Notes: generated by a model from the sequence alone, not told the origin. Positions 52,923 through 63,672 are shown, counted from the stretch's first letter. The stretch: 64,000 nt of DNA from Bacillota bacterium (GCA_015059425.1 SVAM01000002.1:85007-149006); one strand, 5' to 3'. Made by a program: numbers and translations.

Positions 52923-54947
52923 CTACTTTTGATAGCCACATTCTTCACATAAAATAGTCTTATTTTTATCAACTAATAAATTTTTACATTCTGGGCAAAC
53001 TTCACCAGTAGGTTCATACCACGTTGCATATTTACATTTAGGAAAATTACTGCATCCGTAAAATACCTTACCTTTTTTAGTATGTCTTGCTACAATATCA
53101 TGACTACATTTAGGACACTTAGCAACACTTTCTATCTTTTTTTCTTCCTTTTTTATGTATTTACAACTTGGATAGTTACCGCACGCTACAAATTCGCCAT
53201 ACTTACCACTTCTTAAAACTAAATCACTTCCACACTCTGGGCATACCTCACCAGTTTTTTCAGGTTCTTTTTTATCCATTTCTTTAAAAGCCTTTTCAAT
53301 TAGGGGTGCAAATTCATCATAAAATTTAGTTAATACTTCAATATTATCTATTTTTGCTTCCGCAATTTCATCTAATTCAGTTTCCATATTAGCAGTATAT
53401 TCAACATTTACAATACCACTAAAGAATTCTTGAAGTTTATCAGTTGTTTCAAAACCAATTTCAGTTGGGAAGAATTTTTTATCTTCAATAGTTACATAGC
53501 CTCTATCTTTAATTGTTTTCATAATAGTAGCATATGTACTTGGTCGTCCTATTCCTAAAGCTTCCATTTCTTTAATTAAACTTGATTCAGTATATCTAGG
53601 GGCCGGTTTTGTAAAATGTTGAAATTTTTCAATTTTATCTGCAATAATAACATCGCTATTATAATTTTTAAAATCTGGTAATATTATATCTTCAGAATCT
53701 TCATATTCACTATAAACTTTTAAATAACCATCAAATTTTAAAACACTTCCAGTTGCTTTAAACATATATCCGTTATTTTCTAAATTTAAAGTTGTTGCTA
53801 AAGTTTTTGCATTACTCATTAAATAAGCTAAAGTTCTAATATATATTAAACGATATAATTTATATTCATCTTGGCTTAAATACTCTTTAATAGATTCTGG
53901 TGTACGCATAATACTTGTTGGTCTAATAGCTTCATGAGCATCTTGAGCGCCTTTAGGTTCCTTTGATACTTTAACAGAGCCAACATATTCAGAACCATAT
54001 TTACCTTTAATATAATTTTTAGTGTCTGTAACAAAAACATCACTTAATCTTGTTGAATCAGTACGCATATAAGTAATTAAACCCGCTGTTTCTTTTCCTA
54101 TATTCATACCTTCATATAGTTTTTGTGCTATTTGCATAGTTTTACTTGATGAAAAATTTAATCTATTCGCAGCCATTTGTTGTAATGTTGAAGTTCTAAA
54201 TGGGTCTTTTGGTTTTTTCATCTTTTCTTTTTCTTCAACACTATTAATTTTAAAAGATTTACTTAATTTATTTAAAATTTCATCAGCTTCTACTTCAGTA
54301 TGTATCTCAACTTTTTTACCATAATATTTTTCTAAACTTGCTTTAAAATCTTTAAAGTCAGCTTCAATAGTCCAATATTCTTCTGGCACAAAAGCTAGTA
54401 TTTCTCTTTCTCTATCAACGATAAGTTTTAATGCTACACTTTGAACACGTCCAGCTGATTTACCGCCAGTTTTTCTTTGCATTAATTTACTTAATCTAAA
54501 CCCAATTATTCTATCTAACATCCTTCTTGTTTCTTGTGATTTAACAAGCTCCATATCTATTTTACGCGGATTATTAATTGATTCAATAACAACATCTTTA
54601 GTTATTTCGTTAAATACTACTCTTTCGTAATTATCTTCTTCTAAATCAAGTTCATCAAATAAATGCCAAGATATAGCTTCTCCCTCGCGGTCGGGGTCTG
54701 TTGCAAGTATAACCAAATCAGATTCTTTAGCCATTTTCTTTAAAGCGCTTATATCTTTTTTCTTACCTGTTATTGGAATATAATTTGGTTTAAAATTATC
54801 CTCAATATCTATACCTAATCCAAATTTACCAGTTGTTGCTAAATCTCTAATATGCCCTTTTGATGATACTACTTTATAATTACTCCCTAAATACTTTTCG
54901 ATTGTTTTACTTTTAGCAGGTGATTCCACTATTACTAATTTACTCAT
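52923..54947 (-). CDS. topA: DNA topoisomerase I
   Basis: TOPRIM, ITYMRTDSTRLS active-site Tyr, C-terminal zinc fingers. Confidence 0.98.
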   Translation of the reverse strand: MSKLVIVESPAKSKTIEKYLGSNYKVVSSKGHIRDLATTGKFGLGIDIEDNFKPNYIPITGKKKDISALKKMAKESDLVILATDPDREGEAISWHLFDELDLEEDNYERVVFNEITKDVVIESINNPRKIDMELVKSQETRRMLDRIIGFRLSKLMQRKTGGKSAGRVQSVALKLIVDREREILAFVPEEYWTIEADFKDFKASLEKYYGKKVEIHTEVEADEILNKLSKSFKINSVEEKEKMKKPKDPFRTSTLQQMAANRLNFSSSKTMQIAQKLYEGMNIGKETAGLITYMRTDSTRLSDVFVTDTKNYIKGKYGSEYVGSVKVSKEPKGAQDAHEAIRPTSIMRTPESIKEYLSQDEYKLYRLIYIRTLAYLMSNAKTLATTLNLENNGYMFKATGSVLKFDGYLKVYSEYEDSEDIILPDFKNYNSDVIIADKIEKFQHFTKPAPRYTESSLIKEMEALGIGRPSTYATIMKTIKDRGYVTIEDKKFFPTEIGFETTDKLQEFFSGIVNVEYTANMETELDEIAEAKIDNIEVLTKFYDEFAPLIEKAFKEMDKKEPEKTGEVCPECGSDLVLRSGKYGEFVACGNYPSCKYIKKEEKKIESVAKCPKCSHDIVARHTKKGKVFYGCSNFPKCKYATWYEPTGEVCPECKNLLVDKNKTILCEECGYQK

Positions 54948-54963
54948 TATATATTCCTTTCTT

Positions 54964-56991
54964 TTATTCGGAAACGGTATAACTACTTATTTTACTATTT
55001 AAATAATTAAAGTAGTTATTTTTTATTGCAGCACTACTCATTTCTAATTTTAAACTTATTTCTTCATTAATTGCAAGTATTTCTTCATCACTATACGTTT
55101 TTTCTGTATAATATTTAATTTTTGTTGTACCTGCATTATAGTATGCTATTTCATTTTTCCAAGAACCATCTGCAAAGACTACCAATGACTCATAGTTATT
55201 ACCCAATAAATCTTCTCCCATATATAGCCTTGAATCATAATCTAAATCAAACAAATTTGCAACAGTCGGAACAATATTAACATATGTAGTATAATCTTCA
55301 AAATTCTCTTTTTCAAGTTCACTATTATAAATTACAAATGGTACATTATCGGCATTATTATCTATACTTGTATCATAATCTAAAGCTTTATTTAAATTAT
55401 TTGTAGATATTCCATATGGATAATGATCTGCGAATAAAACTATTACAGTATCATCAAGTAATTTTCTTTCTTCTAAACCATCTAAAAGAATCCCAATTGC
55501 ATTATCAACAACTTTTAATTTAGACATATATCTTCTTACATCTTTAGGATAATCTTCCGGCATTAATTCAATATATTCATCATTGTATCCATATGAATTA
55601 GTATAAGGTTGATGAGATGTTACTGTAGTTATCCATGACATAAATGGCATGCTGGTATCTCTTTCATCTAATTTTTTTAAATAGAAATCCATTAAATCTT
55701 CATCACTAGCCCATTTTCCATACTGAGCACTATATTTAATATTCATATCCTGTACTTTATAAAAATCATTACTTCCCATATTTTTATGAATAGTAGTTCT
55801 TCCATAATAAGCATCAAAATGATTATGAAAACTATTAGTGTAATACCCTTTATTATTAAATAAACTAAATATACTTTCAAAATAAGTATTCTTTTTATAA
55901 ATATTGGTAGTACACATATTATATATAGTATATAATCCTGTCATTGCACTCATTTCATTATTACCTGTAGCGCATGAATTTCTTGGTGAATAAAAATTAT
56001 TCCATGATAATCCATTTTTATATAATTTTGCAATATTTGGATAATATTCTTCTTTAAGCATTATATTACTACCAGATTCAATCATTAATACAATAACATT
56101 TTTATCTTTAAAAATACCAGTGTATTCATTAGTAGTAGTAAATTCATTACTAATAAAATATTTATTTAAATTATTTAATTTACTATTAGTTTCTTTATCA
56201 ATAATATCTTTCCATATTTCATTATCGATGTTTACTTGTTCTTTAATTTCCGTATTTCCACTTTGAATATTATCAGGATTATATTCTATTTCAAAACTAA
56301 TTTCTTTCCCTGGAAGTATATATTCTTTTATATCAAGTATTCCAAAGCCAATATAACCAAATTCATTTATTGCTAAACTAGGAACAGAAGGTTTTCTAAA
56401 AAGCTTAAATGTACTAACAGTACTATATTTATTTTGCATAAAATCTAATTTAAGAGTTATATAATAACTAAAACATAACAAACATATTACCAAAACCTTA
56501 AAGATATTAAATATTAATAATTTTTTAGTAAATTTTCTTTTTGGCATATCTAAATCTACTCTTTTATCAATAAAAATATAATAGATTAAAACTAATACAA
56601 AAGGAATTAATAATAAATAATAATACCATCTAAAACTACTTAAGAATTCCCAAAAATATGAAGTTACAGCACTAGCTTGACTTTTTATTTGTAAAGATGC
56701 ATATACACCTATATAATTATTAAAACCTAACTGTGCTATACCATAAATTCCTAGAAATAAAGTTATTATTGGATTAAATATTTTAGCAACTATTTTAGGA
56801 ACATAATTTAATAATAAACTTATAATTAGAGCAATTATATTTAAACCTATAAATATTCTTAAATAAGAATAAGTAAGTATTTTATTACCTTCAATAACTC
56901 TAAATATAGATTCTAACAATAAAAAAGAAATTATTAAAATTAAATAATTCTTAAAAAATTTAACTTGCCACAACTTTCTTATTTTTTTCAT
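54964..56991 (-). CDS. LTA synthase-like membrane sulfatase
   Basis: Five N-terminal TMs; VIVLMIESG...NSCATGNNEMSAMTG; VIVLFADHYPYG. Confidence 0.88.
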   Translation of the reverse strand: MKKIRKLWQVKFFKNYLILIISFLLLESIFRVIEGNKILTYSYLRIFIGLNIIALIISLLLNYVPKIVAKIFNPIITLFLGIYGIAQLGFNNYIGVYASLQIKSQASAVTSYFWEFLSSFRWYYYLLLIPFVLVLIYYIFIDKRVDLDMPKRKFTKKLLIFNIFKVLVICLLCFSYYITLKLDFMQNKYSTVSTFKLFRKPSVPSLAINEFGYIGFGILDIKEYILPGKEISFEIEYNPDNIQSGNTEIKEQVNIDNEIWKDIIDKETNSKLNNLNKYFISNEFTTTNEYTGIFKDKNVIVLMIESGSNIMLKEEYYPNIAKLYKNGLSWNNFYSPRNSCATGNNEMSAMTGLYTIYNMCTTNIYKKNTYFESIFSLFNNKGYYTNSFHNHFDAYYGRTTIHKNMGSNDFYKVQDMNIKYSAQYGKWASDEDLMDFYLKKLDERDTSMPFMSWITTVTSHQPYTNSYGYNDEYIELMPEDYPKDVRRYMSKLKVVDNAIGILLDGLEERKLLDDTVIVLFADHYPYGISTNNLNKALDYDTSIDNNADNVPFVIYNSELEKENFEDYTTYVNIVPTVANLFDLDYDSRLYMGEDLLGNNYESLVVFADGSWKNEIAYYNAGTTKIKYYTEKTYSDEEILAINEEISLKLEMSSAAIKNNYFNYLNSKISSYTVSE

Positions 56992-57619
56992 GATGTTCCA
57001 TCTCCCCTAAAATTTCCCGCACTGGCTTATAACTTTTTCGGTACTCTTCAAATATACCATACTTTTTAATTAATTGTAAATGTTCTTTTGTCGGATATCC
57101 TTTATGTTTTTTGATATTATACTCTGGATGTTCTTTATCTATTTCATACATAATATGATCTCTTGTGACTTTTGCAATAACACTAGCAGCTGCAATAGAT
57201 AAAGAAAGTGCATCACCATGAATTATTGATTCATAAGGAATATCTAAATCATCTAGTTTCATTGCATCACTTAAAACATATTCCGGTTTTACTTTTAAAT
57301 TGCTAATTGCTAAATACATCGCTTTACGACTAGCTTCTAAAATGTTTATTTCATCTATTTCTTTAGCGTTTACTATGCCTACACCGTATGCGATAGCATC
57401 ACTCTTTAATATTTCAAAGTATTCTTCTCTTTTTTTCTCACTTAATTGTTTAGAATCATTTAAACCTTCCAAATGATAGTTCTTAGGTAAAATGCATGCA
57501 CCTGCTACTACTGGGCCACATAAAGGACCTCTTCCTGCTTCATCAACACCAGCTATTAATATAATATTCTTATCATATAACTCTTGTTCAAATTTTAATA
57601 AATCATTTTTCATTATCAA
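56960..57619 (-). CDS. rnhB: Ribonuclease HII
   Basis: IAGVDEAGRGPLCGPVVAGACIL. Confidence 0.97.
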   Translation of the reverse strand: MIMKNDLLKFEQELYDKNIILIAGVDEAGRGPLCGPVVAGACILPKNYHLEGLNDSKQLSEKKREEYFEILKSDAIAYGVGIVNAKEIDEINILEASRKAMYLAISNLKVKPEYVLSDAMKLDDLDIPYESIIHGDALSLSIAAASVIAKVTRDHIMYEIDKEHPEYNIKKHKGYPTKEHLQLIKKYGIFEEYRKSYKPVREILGEMEHHEKNKKVVAS

Positions 57620-58487
57620 ACATTATTCCTTTTATATACTCATCTTTAATATCATTAATAATTCTATTACTTACTCGTTCATAATCTACTTCGCCACCAC
57701 GAACAGCTCCTATTTTTCTACCAATTTTATCATATATTTCTTCAAAATCCAGTTCATCGTCAGTTCTATTAATTTTATATCTTTCTTCTAATTTTTCTGG
57801 ATAATATTTATTTAACTGTTTAAGTATATATACCGCTATTTCATTTACATCTAGTATCTCAGTTTTGATTGAGAAAAAAGATGCTAAATTAAGCGCAGTT
57901 ATTTCATTATCAAATTTAGGCCATAATATTCCCGGAGTATCTAAAAGCATAATTCCATGATTTGTTTTAAGCCAAGTAAGTCCTTTAGTAACTCCTGGTT
58001 TATTTCCTACAGTTGCTACTTTTCTTCCTGCTAATTTATTTATTAAAGTAGATTTACCTACATTTGGAATACCCACTACTAAAACCCTAACTTCTTTTTT
58101 ATTTAAACCTTTTTCAAGTCTTTTCTTTTGAACATCTTCCATTAATTGGTGAGTAGCTTCAATAATTCTATTTATATCATTTTTATTTTCTAAATCCGCA
58201 AGTATTACTTTATAACCTAATTCTTCATAATATTTAACCCAGTAATTAACTGATGATAAATCAGTTAAATCTTTTTTAGTCATAATTAAAATTCTTGGTT
58301 TATTGCCAATAATATCATTAATATTAGTTATTTTCGATGATTTAGGTATACGTGCATCAATAAGTTCATATACTACATCTATATTTTTATACTCATTAAT
58401 CATTAATCTTTTGGCTTTTTCCATATGACCTGGATACCAGTTGATACGGACTTTTGGAAACTTTTCATTTACATTATTTTCTGTCAT
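57603..58487 (-). CDS. rbgA: Ribosome biogenesis GTPase RbgA/YlqF
   Basis: NWYPGHMEKA, circularly permuted GTPase motifs (TKKDL, GIPNVGKSTLINKL). Confidence 0.95.
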   Translation of the reverse strand: MTENNVNEKFPKVRINWYPGHMEKAKRLMINEYKNIDVVYELIDARIPKSSKITNINDIIGNKPRILIMTKKDLTDLSSVNYWVKYYEELGYKVILADLENKNDINRIIEATHQLMEDVQKKRLEKGLNKKEVRVLVVGIPNVGKSTLINKLAGRKVATVGNKPGVTKGLTWLKTNHGIMLLDTPGILWPKFDNEITALNLASFFSIKTEILDVNEIAVYILKQLNKYYPEKLEERYKINRTDDELDFEEIYDKIGRKIGAVRGGEVDYERVSNRIINDIKDEYIKGIMFDNEK

Positions 58488-58572
58488 AATATTACTCCTT
58501 TCTTATTTCATAATTTTGATTCTTCACTCGTTGCTAATGTTTTTCTTTTGTTTTAATCAGTAGAAATTCTTT

Positions 58573-60195
58573 TTACATTATATCACAATTATGTTTTTTT
58601 ATAAAGTCTATTGCCTCAAGATATTCATCTTGATATTTAAATTTTATATTTATATTCCCATCTTCATATATAAAAATATCATCAACTAATTCATCAATTA
58701 CTTTTTTTGTAAGATGAGTTATATTCTCATTCTTTTTAAATTCATCTATCCATTCTTTATTTTTTTCTGATTTAAAACAAATTTCTTCTATTTTTTTATT
58801 AGTTTCTTCTTTATCTTGTCTAAACTTCTTTAAAAACAAATTATAATCATTTTTATATTCAACATATTCTTCTTTTGTTATAATATCATTTTCAAAATCT
58901 TCCTTAATACTTTCTTTTAATTTATCATATTTATCAATATTGTCATCTAATTCTTCTATTCTATTATTTAATATTTCAATATCATAATTTATTCCCTCAT
59001 CTTTAATTATTTCATCAATTTTCATATCTATATTAAGTAATAATTTTATTTGATTATTTATTGTCTTTAACACTGCATCTTCTAATTTCTTTTTTACAAC
59101 AGTATGCTTTGAACATTCTTTATTTCTTAAATAAGAACTACAATAATAATATTCACAGGTATTTCCTTTTTTTATTGTAAAGCTATTACCACAGTCTGCA
59201 CATTTTAAATGTCCTGAAAATATGTCATATTCTTTATTACTTTTAATTCTGTTATCTCTACCATAAATTGTGTTTTGAACTTGATTAAATTTTTCTTTGC
59301 TTATAAGAGCAACATGATGATTTGGTACAATAATCCAGTCTTCTGAATCAACGTGAATAAGTTTATGAATTTTATGACTCATTCTTTTTCTTTTGCCTTG
59401 AACTAAATCTCCTGTGTATGATTGGTTTTGTAAAATTCTATCAATCATTTTTGTGTTCCATAAATCCATAGAATCTGTTTTCTTACAGTTTGCAATAGAC
59501 TCATTTCTTTTATATGAAGAAGGTGGTAAAAATCCACATTTGTTTAATTCATCTACCACCTCTCTTTTACTTTTTCCATCAAGTATCATATTAAATATTT
59601 TTTTAACTATTTTTGATGCCTTTTTATCTACAATAAATTTATGTTTATCTTTTGGGTCTTTTAAATATCCAAAAGGAGCAGATATTCCTGTAAATTCTCC
59701 ATTAACTTTTTTCGTATTTAAGACACTTTTTACTTTATTTGAAATATCTCTTGCGTATTCATCATTCATCAAATTCTTAAAAGGAACTACAACATTATTA
59801 ACGGATTTTGGGTCTTTAAAACTATCTACATTATCATTTATTGCAATAAATCTTATATTATATAAAGGAAAGATTTGTTCAAGATAATTTCCTACCTCTA
59901 TATAATTTCTTCCTAATCTAGATAAATCCTTTACAATAATAGTATTTATCTTTCCATTTTTCATATCAGTCAATAACCTTTGAAAATCTGGTCTATCAAA
60001 ATCAGTACCAGTAAATCCATCATCTATGTAGAAATCTTTTAATTTTAAATCACTATTATTTTTTAAGTAAAGACTTATAAGACTTTTTTGATTAGTTATA
60101 CTATTTGATTCTGATTTATCTCCATCATCACTAGATAGCCTCACATAAGCGGCGACATTCCATCTGCTCATTTGCTCTTTCCTCCATTCCATCAA
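58573..60195 (-). CDS. Large serine recombinase
   Basis: VAAYVRLSSDDGD...ITNQ; VKDLSRLGRNYIE; zinc-ribbon CADCGNSF. Confidence 0.95.
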   Translation of the reverse strand: MMEWRKEQMSRWNVAAYVRLSSDDGDKSESNSITNQKSLISLYLKNNSDLKLKDFYIDDGFTGTDFDRPDFQRLLTDMKNGKINTIIVKDLSRLGRNYIEVGNYLEQIFPLYNIRFIAINDNVDSFKDPKSVNNVVVPFKNLMNDEYARDISNKVKSVLNTKKVNGEFTGISAPFGYLKDPKDKHKFIVDKKASKIVKKIFNMILDGKSKREVVDELNKCGFLPPSSYKRNESIANCKKTDSMDLWNTKMIDRILQNQSYTGDLVQGKRKRMSHKIHKLIHVDSEDWIIVPNHHVALISKEKFNQVQNTIYGRDNRIKSNKEYDIFSGHLKCADCGNSFTIKKGNTCEYYYCSSYLRNKECSKHTVVKKKLEDAVLKTINNQIKLLLNIDMKIDEIIKDEGINYDIEILNNRIEELDDNIDKYDKLKESIKEDFENDIITKEEYVEYKNDYNLFLKKFRQDKEETNKKIEEICFKSEKNKEWIDEFKKNENITHLTKKVIDELVDDIFIYEDGNINIKFKYQDEYLEAIDFIKKHNCDIM

Positions 60196-61834
60196 TAAAT
60201 TCTATCGCTTTTTCATATTCATCTTGATATTTGAACTTAATTGTTATATTCCCACCTTCGTGAACATAGATACATTCAATTAATTCATTTATAACATCTT
60301 TATTTAATGCTTTTACTTTTTTGTTTCTTCTAAAATGTTCAATCCAGTAGTCATCTTTTTTAAAATTTTTTATATTTTCTAAATAAACATTTTCTAATGC
60401 TTTTATTTCATTATTACAATTTTCAATTCTATTATCATAATCTTTTGAATACATTAAAAAATCTTCTTTGCTAATTTTTTGAAATTTCCAATCTTCATAA
60501 GATAATTTCTTTAATCTTTTTAACTTATCTATATCATTATTAAGTTTTTTAACACTATTAAAATATTGTTGTTCATAATTACTTCCAATCCCATCTTGTT
60601 TTAATCTATTTATCGTCTTTTCTAAATTTAATACCATTTTAACTTGAAACAATATAGTCTCTAATACTTGATTATTCAAATCAACAGTTTTAATTTTATG
60701 AGGAGAACATACATTGCTTTGTGTTTTATAATTTCTACAATAGAAGTGAGAACAAGTTCTTGTTCCTCTAAAATCTTCCATTCTACACATAGCGTGTCCA
60801 CAGTCTGCACACTTTATTTTCCAACCAAAAATTGATGGTTGCGATGGCTTTTTTCTGTTACATCTTCTTTCTCCAATAAGTTCTCCCACCTTTTTAAAAT
60901 CTTTAATATCAACTATTCCTTCGTGAGTATTTTTCACAATGATCCATTCTTCTTTTGGTTTAGATACTTGCTTATGATTTTTATAACTTATTGAGCCTGT
61001 CCTATTATAAACTAAATTACCAATATAAGTTTCATTAGTAAGAATATTTGTAACAGTCGTTTTACTCCAATGATATTTTGTTTCTTCTTCTCTATCTTCT
61101 AAACTTATATTATATTTATTTCTTCTTTGTATTTCTTTTCTGCATAAGATGTGGTTATTATTTAAATATTTACATATTTTTAATATTCCCTCGCCATTTA
61201 GAGCCTTTTTATATATAAGCCTTACATTTTTTGCTTCTGATTCTTCTATTACAAGTTTATGAATATTATTAGAATCTTTTTTATATCCATATGGTGTAGT
61301 TCCTCCAACAAATTCTCCATTTTTTGATTTTGTAAGTAAAACACTTTTTACTTTATTTGAAATATCTCTTGCGTATTCATCATTCATTATGTTTTTAAAA
61401 GGAACTACTACATTATTTATTGATTTGGGGTCTTCATAACTATCTATATTGTCATTTATAGAAATAAACCTAACATTATATAAAGGAAAGATATGTTCAA
61501 GATAATTTCCTACCTCTATATAATTTCTTCCAAATCTAGATAAATCTTTTACGATTATTGTATTTATTTTTCCATTTGCTAAATCAGCAACCATTCTTTT
61601 AAAACCCGGTCTATTAAAACTTGTTCCACTAAATCCATCATCTACATAATAATCAACAATTCTAAAATCGTGTTTATTTTTCAAATGATAATTTATTAAT
61701 TCTCTTTGATTCGTTATACTATCTGATTCTGCATTATCGCCATCATCACTTGATAATCTACAATAAACACCTATCTTCCATTCAATTCTATTTTTATTAT
61801 TCGTTAAATCTTTTTTACTTCTTCTACCTGCCAT
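60131..61834 (-). CDS. Large serine recombinase
   Basis: IGVYCRLSSDDGDNAESDSITNQ; VKDLSRFGRNYIE; CADCGHAM. Confidence 0.95.
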   Translation of the reverse strand: MAGRRSKKDLTNNKNRIEWKIGVYCRLSSDDGDNAESDSITNQRELINYHLKNKHDFRIVDYYVDDGFSGTSFNRPGFKRMVADLANGKINTIIVKDLSRFGRNYIEVGNYLEHIFPLYNVRFISINDNIDSYEDPKSINNVVVPFKNIMNDEYARDISNKVKSVLLTKSKNGEFVGGTTPYGYKKDSNNIHKLVIEESEAKNVRLIYKKALNGEGILKICKYLNNNHILCRKEIQRRNKYNISLEDREEETKYHWSKTTVTNILTNETYIGNLVYNRTGSISYKNHKQVSKPKEEWIIVKNTHEGIVDIKDFKKVGELIGERRCNRKKPSQPSIFGWKIKCADCGHAMCRMEDFRGTRTCSHFYCRNYKTQSNVCSPHKIKTVDLNNQVLETILFQVKMVLNLEKTINRLKQDGIGSNYEQQYFNSVKKLNNDIDKLKRLKKLSYEDWKFQKISKEDFLMYSKDYDNRIENCNNEIKALENVYLENIKNFKKDDYWIEHFRRNKKVKALNKDVINELIECIYVHEGGNITIKFKYQDEYEKAIEFIDGMEERANEQMECRRLCEAI

Positions 61835-62249
61835 TGCATTTCCTCCTCATCTTTTTTTGTTTAGATATAAAATCTCTATATATCTTTTTTTGAATATTGA
61901 GGAAATCATCATTTTCGTTTATAGATACAAGTTTTACATTTTTAGGTTTTAACTTGTACTCTGAAAAGTTTAATAAATCAATTACATTTCTACTTATTCT
62001 AGATAAATCTTTTACATATATTGTATTAATACAGTTATTATTCACATCTTCTATCATTCTTTTAAAAGCAGGTCTATTAAAATTCATACCTGAAAATCCA
62101 ATATCAATATAATATTCTCTTTTACATTTTTCTTTTTTACTATTCAAATAGGTTTCAATAGTTATTTTTTGATTATTCACCCCCTCGTCTGCTTGTTCTT
62201 TGTTTCCAACTCTGCAATAAATTGCAACTCTCATTTTTCGTTCTTCCAT
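61824..62249 (-). CDS. Short serine-recombinase-like protein, catalytic domain only, Ser to Gly at the nucleophile
   Basis: VAIYCRVGNKEQADEGVNNQ (canonical RVS/RLS); GFSGMNFNRPAFKRM; YVKDLSRISRN. Confidence 0.85.
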   Translation of the reverse strand: MEERKMRVAIYCRVGNKEQADEGVNNQKITIETYLNSKKEKCKREYYIDIGFSGMNFNRPAFKRMIEDVNNNCINTIYVKDLSRISRNVIDLLNFSEYKLKPKNVKLVSINENDDFLNIQKKIYRDFISKQKKMRRKCNGR

Positions 62250-62340
62250 AATTACTCTCCTTTCAATTTACGAGTTCATTTTAGAAGAAATACAAAAACT
62301 TTCCCATTGTGCGATTTTTTTATTTGCACATTTGCAAAAA

Positions 62341-62616
62341 CTATCTATATATGCTTTTAATTACATTTGTTATAGAGTCTTCAGCTTTTATATTGTTATT
62401 TGAGAATTCTATCTTCACTATTTTTCCATTAACTTTAAAAGCATAAGGATTTTTTACCCCATTTAAAAAATCAAGTATCTTTTCGTTACTTGATTTTTTT
62501 CTACTTATTTTCACTTCTGATAATTCATCTATTTCATTTATATCTACATCACTCATTTTCATATTTCTGCATTTTTCTAATTTTTCTTTTAACGCACAAA
62601 TATCAATATTACTCAT
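62341..62616 (-). CDS. Small mobile-element-associated protein (DUF6870-like by recollection)
   Basis: KILDFLNGVKNPYAFKVNGKIVKIEFSNNNIKAEDSITNVIKS. Confidence 0.5.
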   Translation of the reverse strand: MSNIDICALKEKLEKCRNMKMSDVDINEIDELSEVKISRKKSSNEKILDFLNGVKNPYAFKVNGKIVKIEFSNNNIKAEDSITNVIKSIYR

Positions 62617-62820
62617 TTAATTCTCCTTTCTAAAACTCCTCTTACACTTTAATTTAAAATCATTTTCTGTTTTAAAATTGAATAAACTACAATTTAACAA
62701 AACTCCACTAACTAATTTTTTAACATCTCTTTTGCTCTTACCAGTAACATACATATCTTCTACTTTATCTTTTGTAATAAGAGTAACTAGATATGTTTTA
62801 TTTCTTTTTCTGCGAAACAC
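62617..62820 (-). CDS. Small protein, member of a local paralogous trio
   Basis: KTYLVTLITKDKVEDMYVTGKSKRDVKKLVSGVLLNCSLFNFK. Confidence 0.5.
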   Translation of the reverse strand: MFRRKRNKTYLVTLITKDKVEDMYVTGKSKRDVKKLVSGVLLNCSLFNFKTENDFKLKCKRSFRKEN

Positions 62821-63052
62821 TTTTTACCTCCTGAAAATAATATTTAACAACCCGATTTAGGTGTTTTCTATTTCTCATTTTCTTTGATGTAATAGTAATT
62901 TCAGTAGGTACTAAATTTATAACTTTACAATTTAAAATAGAAGTTTTGTTTAATAAATCTCTCACAGTATCTTCTGCAGCTGCTTTACTTTCTGCCTCAA
63001 CTTCAAATTCATTAACTTTACTTCTTTGAACATATACTAAATATTTCTTCAT
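62798..63052 (-). CDS. Small protein, member of a local paralogous trio
   Basis: KKYLVYVQRSKVNEFEVEAESKAAAEDTVRDLLNKTSILNCKVINL. Confidence 0.55.
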   Translation of the reverse strand: MKKYLVYVQRSKVNEFEVEAESKAAAEDTVRDLLNKTSILNCKVINLVPTEITITSKKMRNRKHLNRVVKYYFQEVKSVSQKKK

Positions 63053-63420
63053 AATTTTTCCTCCAATTTAACTTTCAATTCAAATACATTAACAATAGCA
63101 TTATCAACTAATTTCATTTGTTCTGGTTTTAAATGTCCTAGATATGCTTTTAATCTTTTTTTATCAATTGCTCTTATTTGTTCAACAAGAATCATTGAAT
63201 CTTTTTTTAAAAATCTATTTTTACTTATAGGAATATGCGTAGGTAATTCCATTCTTTTTAATACTGTTGTAATAGGAACAACTATAATTGTAGGACTATG
63301 TTTATTTGCCAAGTTATTTTGAACTACTACCACAGGGCGTTCGCCATCTTGTTCACTCCCAACAATAGGATTAAGTGATGCAAAATAAACATCTCCCTTT
63401 TTAATTTCAAAGTTTTCCAT
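63049..63420 (-). CDS. MazF/PemK-family endoribonuclease toxin
   Basis: IKKGDVYFASLNPIVGSEQDGERPVVVVQNNLANKHSPTIIVVPIT...KKDSMILVEQIRAIDKKRL. Confidence 0.92.
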   Translation of the reverse strand: MENFEIKKGDVYFASLNPIVGSEQDGERPVVVVQNNLANKHSPTIIVVPITTVLKRMELPTHIPISKNRFLKKDSMILVEQIRAIDKKRLKAYLGHLKPEQMKLVDNAIVNVFELKVKLEEKL

Positions 63421-63613
63421 TTTTCTTTTCTACTTTGTAAATAACTCGTGGCTTTTCATCAAATAATTTGGTTATATTAAGTTTTTCATTATTCAAATAA
63501 TCATTTACTAATCTATTTACATCTTCTTGTGCTTTTTTCATACTTGTTTGAGAATGATCCATAGTTGTTTCAAAAACCAATTTAACTTTAACTCTATATC
63601 TTTTCATTTTCAT
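63407..63613 (-). CDS. Small protein upstream of and overlapping mazF; candidate antitoxin
   Basis: MKMKRYRVKVKLVFETTMDHSQTSMKKAQEDVNRLVNDYLNNEK; GGGAGG SD; overlaps mazF by 14 nt. Confidence 0.5.
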   Translation of the reverse strand: MKMKRYRVKVKLVFETTMDHSQTSMKKAQEDVNRLVNDYLNNEKLNITKLFDEKPRVIYKVEKKNGKL

Positions 63614-63637
63614 TTAATTTTCCTCCCTTTTTATGTA

Positions 63638-63672
63638 TAAAAGCCAAAGTATAAAACTCTGGCTTTGTTAAA
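63638..63672 (-). terminator. Hairpin between leader RNA region and the mobile-element operon
   Basis: AAGCCAGAGttttataCTTTGGCTT followed by T-rich sequence on minus strand. Confidence 0.55.
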
